64,000 nt of DNA from Epiperipatus broadwayi (taxonomy: Eukaryota; Onychophora; Udeonychophora; Euonychophora; Peripatidae). The notes beneath the pieces were generated by a model. The model saw only the letters and a program-made list of their open reading frames with translations. It did not search any database and was not told the origin of the DNA. Made by a program: the position numbers and the translations under genes. The stretch is taken from contig JAQFVV010007261.1 in the NCBI GenBank assembly GCA_028023455.1, forward strand, positions 1 to 64,000, given 5' to 3'. The number at the start of each line of letters is the position of its first letter. Within the stretch, counting starts at the first letter, position 1. Below, in pieces: positions 57,508-64,000 of this stretch.

Positions 57508-59989
57508 ATTACATTATATTCAGAAAAAAAATGTTTAATTTAAAATTATGAAAACATTTGCTGAAAATATGAGATTGAAAATAGATTATACTTTTAGAAT
57601 ATAATACAATGCAGTGTTTTTATATTATTTATTTACATGTATAGATTGCATTTTGTATAATAAAAAAATGTCATTATAACTTTCAAAGCTTGAAAAAAGT
57701 AATGCTTTTAAAGTGTGAATGTGAAGTTATAAGAACTTTTAAATAACTGAAACATAGATCTCAATCCAGTATTAAGATTTACATATTAAATAATGATCAA
57801 CTAAAAACAGTAGCTATATTTAAGACAATTTATAAACTTCAGCATTTATGAGTATTCAGATGTACTAAAAGTTTATTCATATAAATATAACTATGATTGC
57901 TGAACATGATTATACTTTCTTGTACAAAGTAAAATAAAAACTTTTTCTATAGGTACATTTTCTAGAAAACAAACAAAAAATATTTTATTAGCTAAGAACA
58001 GATTCAAATTTTATTACCATTTTCCTGAAAAAGATAACTTTATTTTGCTTGGCTATGCATATAAGAATGAAAGTTTGAATCCATTCTTACTTAACAGATA
58101 GATGTAAAAATATCTTAAAGTACTAAAAACTATTGCTATATTTTTAGTAGATTTCATTAAAATTTAATGGAAAAGAAAATGATAAAAATTTTAAGTATTT
58201 AAATTTGAAAGTAAAATTATTATTGAGTAATTTGTTTCTAATAAATTTATTCATTTCCCCGGCATGCTCTAAAATCGGCTGCAAAATTAACAATAATGAA
58301 AATAATAACACATGGTTTTTTTTTTCATTAAATAATGATACTTTTTGTTGAATAACTGTTTTTTTTTTAATTTATAATTTCATATTCATTATTATTGTTT
58401 TTGTAAATCTTGAACATTTGCAATATTTAAGCCATGTATTTTGTATATTATATTAAATGAGTGTCATTCTCATATTCATTAGTAATCGTTGTTAATACTA
58501 TAGCTATTGTGACACTAAAAGAAAAGGTGTTGATAAAGATATAAGAAGAACAAAATTTTAAAGGAAATTTTTGTGATAGTTGTTCAAATCAATATTAGTA
58601 CCAAAAACATGTTTACATATTTCTCATACTAATTTCTACACCAGTATTTTATTTAAAAAAAAAAAAAACGATGATGTTGCGAATTGCCTCTCTCCTTTGT
58701 ATGATTGTACTTAATTTACATATTAGTGATGGAAGTGTCCTAGTTTATTTAAGCATTAAAAATATTTGAATTTTATAAATTCATAATTCATTTTTCAAAA
58801 TTAGTATTGGAGCATATGCAAGTGATGGTAACTATCATTATTTATTTTTTTTAAATTTCTAATTATATTAATAGAACACTCACATATTAAGTATAATTAT
58901 TTGTTAATTAATTTCTATTTTTAATATTAATTGTTGATGTTTTTCATTTATTGTTTCACACTTTTAATTCTTAGGTATATCACTATAACCTCATACTTTT
59001 TTACTGATTTTAGACTTGTATATAATAGCAAGACGAAGTGTGTGGAGATGAATAACATAAGGTTTCTATCCAGCATCCTATATACATTAAGCTGGTGGAT
59101 ATATAGTTATATATATTATTCTATTAGCTAGTCAATATCAGTCAAGTAAACATATTATATGTTTTTATTAACCATATGTCTGAAGTTTATTTCTATATAT
59201 GCTATTATATAAGCATTAGTTCTTAGTATTTCTGTTATGTAATCAGTACACTAGCATGTGGCTTATTTATTTTATTCTATTGTCATGTTATTATTTAGTT
59301 ACATAATATCTAACCTAATCTTGGGTCATAAATTAATCATTATTACACATGTACCTATTTATTCTTTTACAATATATGGGGTAGTTTTGATTTTAATATA
59401 TTCTTTATAACATGAATATATATACAAAAAGCTTTACATTGTTGGGATGAATTTATGTAATGGGAAGATATGGTATGAATCTAGCTATGATCAAATTATT
59501 AAAGTTAACATTGGAAAAATAATTTATGTAATGATTAACTTATTACTGGCAAATAGTTATTGTACCCCTATAAAAATGATAGGGCTAATGACCTGACTAT
59601 ATACAGATAACCAGTCCATAAAATCTAAGTTGCTAAATTTATCTCAAATTATTAGGTCACAAGGGAACACAGAATAAAGAAATTTATTGAATTAAAAAAG
59701 AAAAATTAATTACTTAAATAATACAATTTGCAGTTTGACATTTGAATTTACGGAAGTATTGTGAACAGGATTGATTATTAAATACCTTTAGAAAATGTGT
59801 ATATATTCCAACCATTAACTTTGATAGAGTTAGTTGAAATTCTTTTTACTACTGTAGATATTTAAAATTATTAAAATTAAATAAAGATGTAATTAGAAAA
59901 TCATTCTAATGTAAATATCTTTGATCAATATGTAAGAAAATTTTCATGAATATTGTTTGAGAAAATAATAGCCAAAAATAGATAACAGT
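57508..59989. other. AT-rich non-coding stretch
   Basis: No gene recognised; the short open frames here are AT-rich chance frames. Confidence 0.6.
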
Positions 59990-60345
59990 AGCAAACTCTC
60001 CATACAGTAGTTCCACTCAGTGCAAACTTTAGTAATCAATGCACACAGAAAGGTTTGTGCATAAAATCCCCTTCTATTGTCTATGCATCCAATATCCCTA
60101 GATTAGTTTCTAGCTTTCATCAGTGAGGAGCTTTGGATCGGCGAGCATTGTACCTAGATCTAAGGATCTAATGCAACCCTATTATATTAGATGAGTAGAC
60201 ACTAGATGGGGATTTTAGGCACACACCTTCCTGCATTTATTGACTACTAAGGCTTGCACTGGGTGACACTATTGAATGGATAGTGGAGTGTGCTACTATT
60301 AATAACATCTTTTGTAAGTATAGCATATGGTGATCATGTGATATT
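59990..60345. mobile_element. mini-copy of the foldback family (head-to-head dimer)
   Basis: Left half (to about 60180) follows the forward unit of the 35447-38213 block: gcaaactctccatacag, tttgtgcataaaatccc, ggagctttggatc and ggatctaatgcaacc. The right half repeats part of it in reverse (gatgagtag, ggggattttaggcac, ctgggtgacactattg, ggtgatcatgtgat). It is well diverged from the large block. Confidence 0.65.
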
Positions 60346-62910
60346 TTGTTGGTTTCAAAAATAGATAACAAATAATAATGTATTTAAATAAGAAACATTT
60401 AAAGCAATCATAATTATAAACTAAATATTTTAATCTTAGCTCGGAGTTTAAATAAGTTTTGGCATTTTTAGTTATGTATCTGTTGATAAGAGTTATTTCT
60501 TGTTTTAATTTTTCTCCAGCAATAAAATTGCTCATATCAGAGTCCAAAATAAGTATTTGACTGGAAATCTATTAAGTTTAGGTATATCTTTCAATTCAAT
60601 ATTTAGAGATGTGTAATTTTAGTTAATTTATGATATCTAACAGAAAGTGATGTTGGAAATGACTCCAAATAGTTAAGCATTTTTTCAAATTTTATGTGAT
60701 ATTTGTAGATGTGATATTAACTACAGGCTCATCCAAAATGAGCTTAATGTATAATAATTCTTATTAGTAAAACTCTTGTCCTCAACTATTGTATTCTTAA
60801 CTTCAGTGTATATGAAATTGACTTAAATTTTTTCATATAATATTTACTATGAAAGAAATCAGGTGTTTTTTGTTTACCAATATAGTATTATTGTTTCATT
60901 TAAATACTTTTTAGTTAAAATGTCTAATATATATTGTAATGGTCAGATTGGTGCATTTACATAACAAAATCCAGAGTTCAGGCAAAACATAACAAAGCTG
61001 ACCAGATCCAGATGATGAGATCTCGAAACTGACCAACTTCAACTCATTTTCCAATATTCTGTGACTTAATATCCCATGAATTACATTTCTGAGATTACAC
61101 TTAGTTTTAATTTTTTTTGCAAGCTGACATAGTAAGGGAAGAATGTGAAACTCTGTGGAAAATTAAGAACTTAACACTAAAAGATTAATTTAACTATTCT
61201 ACACTCTATGGCTTAATAATATAATGCACAATATATATTAATAAAGAGTATGTGTGATTTGGAGAAAATTATGAGAAAACACATTAAACTATGATAATTT
61301 TAATTATATTTAATAACATAAGAATTAAAGAGTTAATTAAAAATAAAAGAAAAGAACATAGTTATTTTGCATGGGTTGAATGGATGACCCATGCAGACAT
61401 TACAATAATGATGAGATGGATAATGGTACAGTAGTCTCATCTTGATAGCAATGCAATTTATATAATTAATTATTTGTAGTCTATGACTCATGCCTAATAT
61501 TGTGATATGCCAAGCTATTCTGTAGGTTTACTAATAATAAGTTAAACATTTACCAGGGTGATATAAATAAATAATATTAAGCTACTAATTTTAATATTAA
61601 CAATGATCAGTTAAATATGCTCAAAATACAGATTCACTAGGTAAAACCATATTCCAAATACAGACTAATGCTGAAGTTTAGTAGTAATGTGGAATGATCT
61701 GGTTACTGTAGATTGGCATCTGAGACTATGGCACTAAAATATTAAATTAAAGATCACAGTGTGAATGTTCAGTTAGTCATGGGATTCAGTACCTTGTACT
61801 CGATATCCTTGAACCAGATAGATTGCTAGTGTAATGAGGAATATTTCTTGTTTGGTAAGTCAGATCAGCTTTGAATAAAGTTCTGCACCCTTATGTTCCA
61901 GTTCTAAAATTATAGCTATCTGAACTAAAGAATGGGGTGGTCTGTCACTGGAAACCCATTGAAGAAGGCATAACAAGGTGTTATTGCATGTTATGTGCCT
62001 AATAAAGACATATTCACAATGCTTAATAATAATAATACTTATACATATTTAAATAACTAAGAAGCCATGCTTAAATATCTATAGTTTCAGTCTGCTGAAA
62101 CTAACTGGACCCAGTTCTTAAGGTAGCATATCATAATGATGCCAAGAAAGGGTTAATTAAATATCAATCTAGTTTATATGTATATATTGAATCTGTATAT
62201 TATTTTTTATAACAAAATTAGGGAGGAGAAAGCATATTTTTGACCTTATAATATTTACAAATATGCTTTTAATATCATCCATTATCATTATCCAACTACT
62301 AGATATAATAATTTGAACTGATTAAGTAAATCTTGATAAATATACTACTAAATGTTGAATAACTAAATATATGTAACAATGAGTGCATAGTGATCTGTTG
62401 TTATCTCATAGAATAGAATTTCAAAGCAACGGTTTCCATCAGCTAAGGAGCAAGGATAATATTATGCTGGAGAGTTTCTAATTGTCTCTCCCAAAAGTTT
62501 ACTAAATTAAGTACTCTCTGCTTTGAAATATTGGCATATCATAGCATATAAATTTAATAAAAGAAGAAAAAAGAAATAAACAAATTAAAAATCAAGGCAC
62601 GGCCACAGATTCTAAAAGGTTTTAAGTAATAACTGCTTGCACTTATTACAGTCAAAAAATAAATTAGACTAAAATTATATTTACAGGCAAGTTGTTTACA
62701 TTTAGACAGTTTTATTTAAAAAGGGAATTAAGTGAAATAATCAATGAATGTTCAGACTAGCTAGCTTAATTAAAGTGTTACAAATAGATTTTTAGTACTC
62801 TGCAGTGAAGAAGTATTACCATTTTTTTTTACTTCGAGCTCAGTTGTCTGGCATTGGGGGTAGGCATTGACACTTTCTCTGGATGAGTTGCTCATTTACA
62901 ATGTCCTTCC
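60346..62910. other. AT-rich non-coding stretch
   Basis: No gene or repeat family recognised. 60950-61080 and 61640-61990 are slightly less AT-rich. Confidence 0.55.
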
Positions 62911-62917
62911 TTAATAG

Positions 62918-63076
62918 CAGTTGGTAGCTGGACTTCTCTATCCTAGCAGTGATGGAGATTACCATGGCAACATGCAGAATGGGCTCAAGGTTACTGTTCA
63001 CCTGAAGGAAGATGGCAAATATGTGGCATTCCTAGCTGCTCATGATAAGGTTCGAATCTACAATGGGTTCATGTAG
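62918..63076 (+). CDS. candidate host exon or gene fragment, WD40-like
   Basis: After a pyrimidine-rich run ending in TAG/CAG (about 62902-62920), a frame opens at 62921 for 51 codons to a TAG at 63074. It reads LVAGLLYPSSDGDYHGNMQN, then GLKVTVHLKEDGKYVAFLAA, then HDKVRIYNGFM. Base composition is far less AT-rich than its surroundings. DGKYVAFLAAHDKVRIYNG looks like the second half of a WD40 blade (D-G-K-Y-x-A...D-x-x-V-R-I-Y/W). An upstream in-frame TAG fits an intron just before it. No good GT donor was found, so it could be a terminal exon or a pseudogene fragment. The gene is not identified. Confidence 0.35.
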   Translation, partial: QLVAGLLYPSSDGDYHGNMQNGLKVTVHLKEDGKYVAFLAAHDKVRIYNGFM

Positions 63077-63940
63077 AAATAACTTATAAATATATATATA
63101 TATATATATATCAATGGGGTAATGCAGTGTTTATATACCAATTTCTAATCTATTGTGTTTGCCCATAAGCTAGATTTGCAGGATAAAAATCCATTAGCCT
63201 GTTTACAAGTTTTTGCTTAAAATTACAAATTGGACTTTTCTATTGTTAATTTCTCTAATCAAACATATTTCATCTTAGTGTAGCCAACTCAACCCCAAAT
63301 TGACTAGAACATAGTGCTTTCACCGAGTTTGCTTACACTAAAGTTATGTTTTAAAAATTGTTATTGTCAAATTACGGATCTGTTGACATGCAATTTTAAA
63401 CAGGTGAGTGTGGCATGATTTCAGTTAATAAGATTGATTTTAAAATTTAGAAATTTCCAAATTGTTATGTATAACATTTCATTATATATGTAAGCTGGTC
63501 ACTGGTGAAATTGTACATATATGTGATCTTAATGAAAATAATGAAATAAATTTATACTCATATATTTATAATAATTTAAATATTTAAACATTTAAATATA
63601 ATTGTGTGGTAACATCACTAAATCTATTACATGTCATATCTCAAACTCACACATTTAGGTGTGGTGATACATATATAACGTTTACACATATATGCCATTA
63701 CACATATAGATATATGTGCACTTGATGAAGTTTAAAACTGGTATGAGTACTACTATGAGATATAGTAGGTGAAATGCATAGTCTGATGGAATACACTGTT
63801 ATATAATTATTAATATTTTTTATTAGTTATTTATTGGACTTGAGATTATCCAATAATTAATAGTATTTCACTACACCACTGTCACACTATGTAGGGACTG
63901 GTTTCTATCCACTTTTCACAGCAAGAAATGTGCATCTTGG
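63077..63940. other. AT-rich stretch, possibly intronic
   Basis: (TA)n lies at about 63090-63110. Otherwise nothing recognised. Confidence 0.5.
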
Positions 63941-63947
63941 GATCATA

Positions 63948-64000
63948 GACTTGTTCGCATGTCTTTGGTCATATGTTTATGATTACATCCCTCCAAGGTG
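63948..64000 (+). CDS. candidate exon cut by the window end
   Basis: After a splice-acceptor-like tctatccacttttcacag (about 63904-63921) one frame stays open to the window end, reading RNVHLGIIDLFACLWSYVYD, then YIPPR. The composition is less AT-rich. I do not recognise it. The other frames contain stops. It is too short to separate from chance. Confidence 0.2.

Overview
This is a very AT-rich window from an animal nuclear genome, most likely an invertebrate. Evidence: two classes of non-LTR retrotransposon with AP-endonuclease domains, a tRNA-derived SINE, Tc1/mariner-superfamily and piggyBac-like terminal repeats, a CCCTAA-type interstitial telomere-like tract, many (TA)n and (ATT)n microsatellites, and no prokaryotic gene organisation. 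I cannot name the species. I find no complete host gene. Nearly everything recognisable is mobile or repetitive DNA, and every protein-coding relic I examined is broken.

Layout. 1-4516: an LTR retrotransposon on the minus strand with unusually long LTRs (about 2.7 kb) around a 1.24-kb interior that holds only a decayed gag-like frame; its 3' LTR runs off the left edge. 4533-10262: two partial LINEs of one AP-endonuclease/YMDD family on the minus strand (first ORF1 plus endonuclease, then reverse transcriptase plus C-terminal zinc knuckle), separated by an (ATT)n tract. 11217-12113: a Tigger/pogo-like non-autonomous DNA transposon. 14185-14420: a tRNA-derived SINE. 14972-20940: a near full-length but heavily mutated third LINE copy on the plus strand. 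21.4-28 kb: AT-rich filler with a palindromic MITE and a telomere-like tract. 28052-31596: a solo copy of the giant LTR on the plus strand, with a piggyBac-like element nested inside it between TTAA duplications. 35447-38213: a foldback-type composite of inverted tandem units of about 455 bp, flanked by a 13-bp direct repeat. 38583-41850: a dead RTE-clade LINE on the minus strand. 43781-52520: a 407-bp satellite array, about 14 nearly identical units in one orientation followed by about eight deletion-riddled units in the other. 52.6-54.4 kb: palindromic MITEs and a small tandem duplication. 56606-57505: the second Tigger-like copy. 59990-60345: a small head-to-head copy of the foldback family. 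The last kilobase contains two candidate host exons, both weak.

The most notable items are the giant-LTR/gag-only family, the foldback composite with its apparent target duplication, and the head-to-head 407-bp array. The array contains a stretch matching an Illumina adapter and an arm whose differences are mostly deletions, so part of it is probably a sequencing or assembly artefact.
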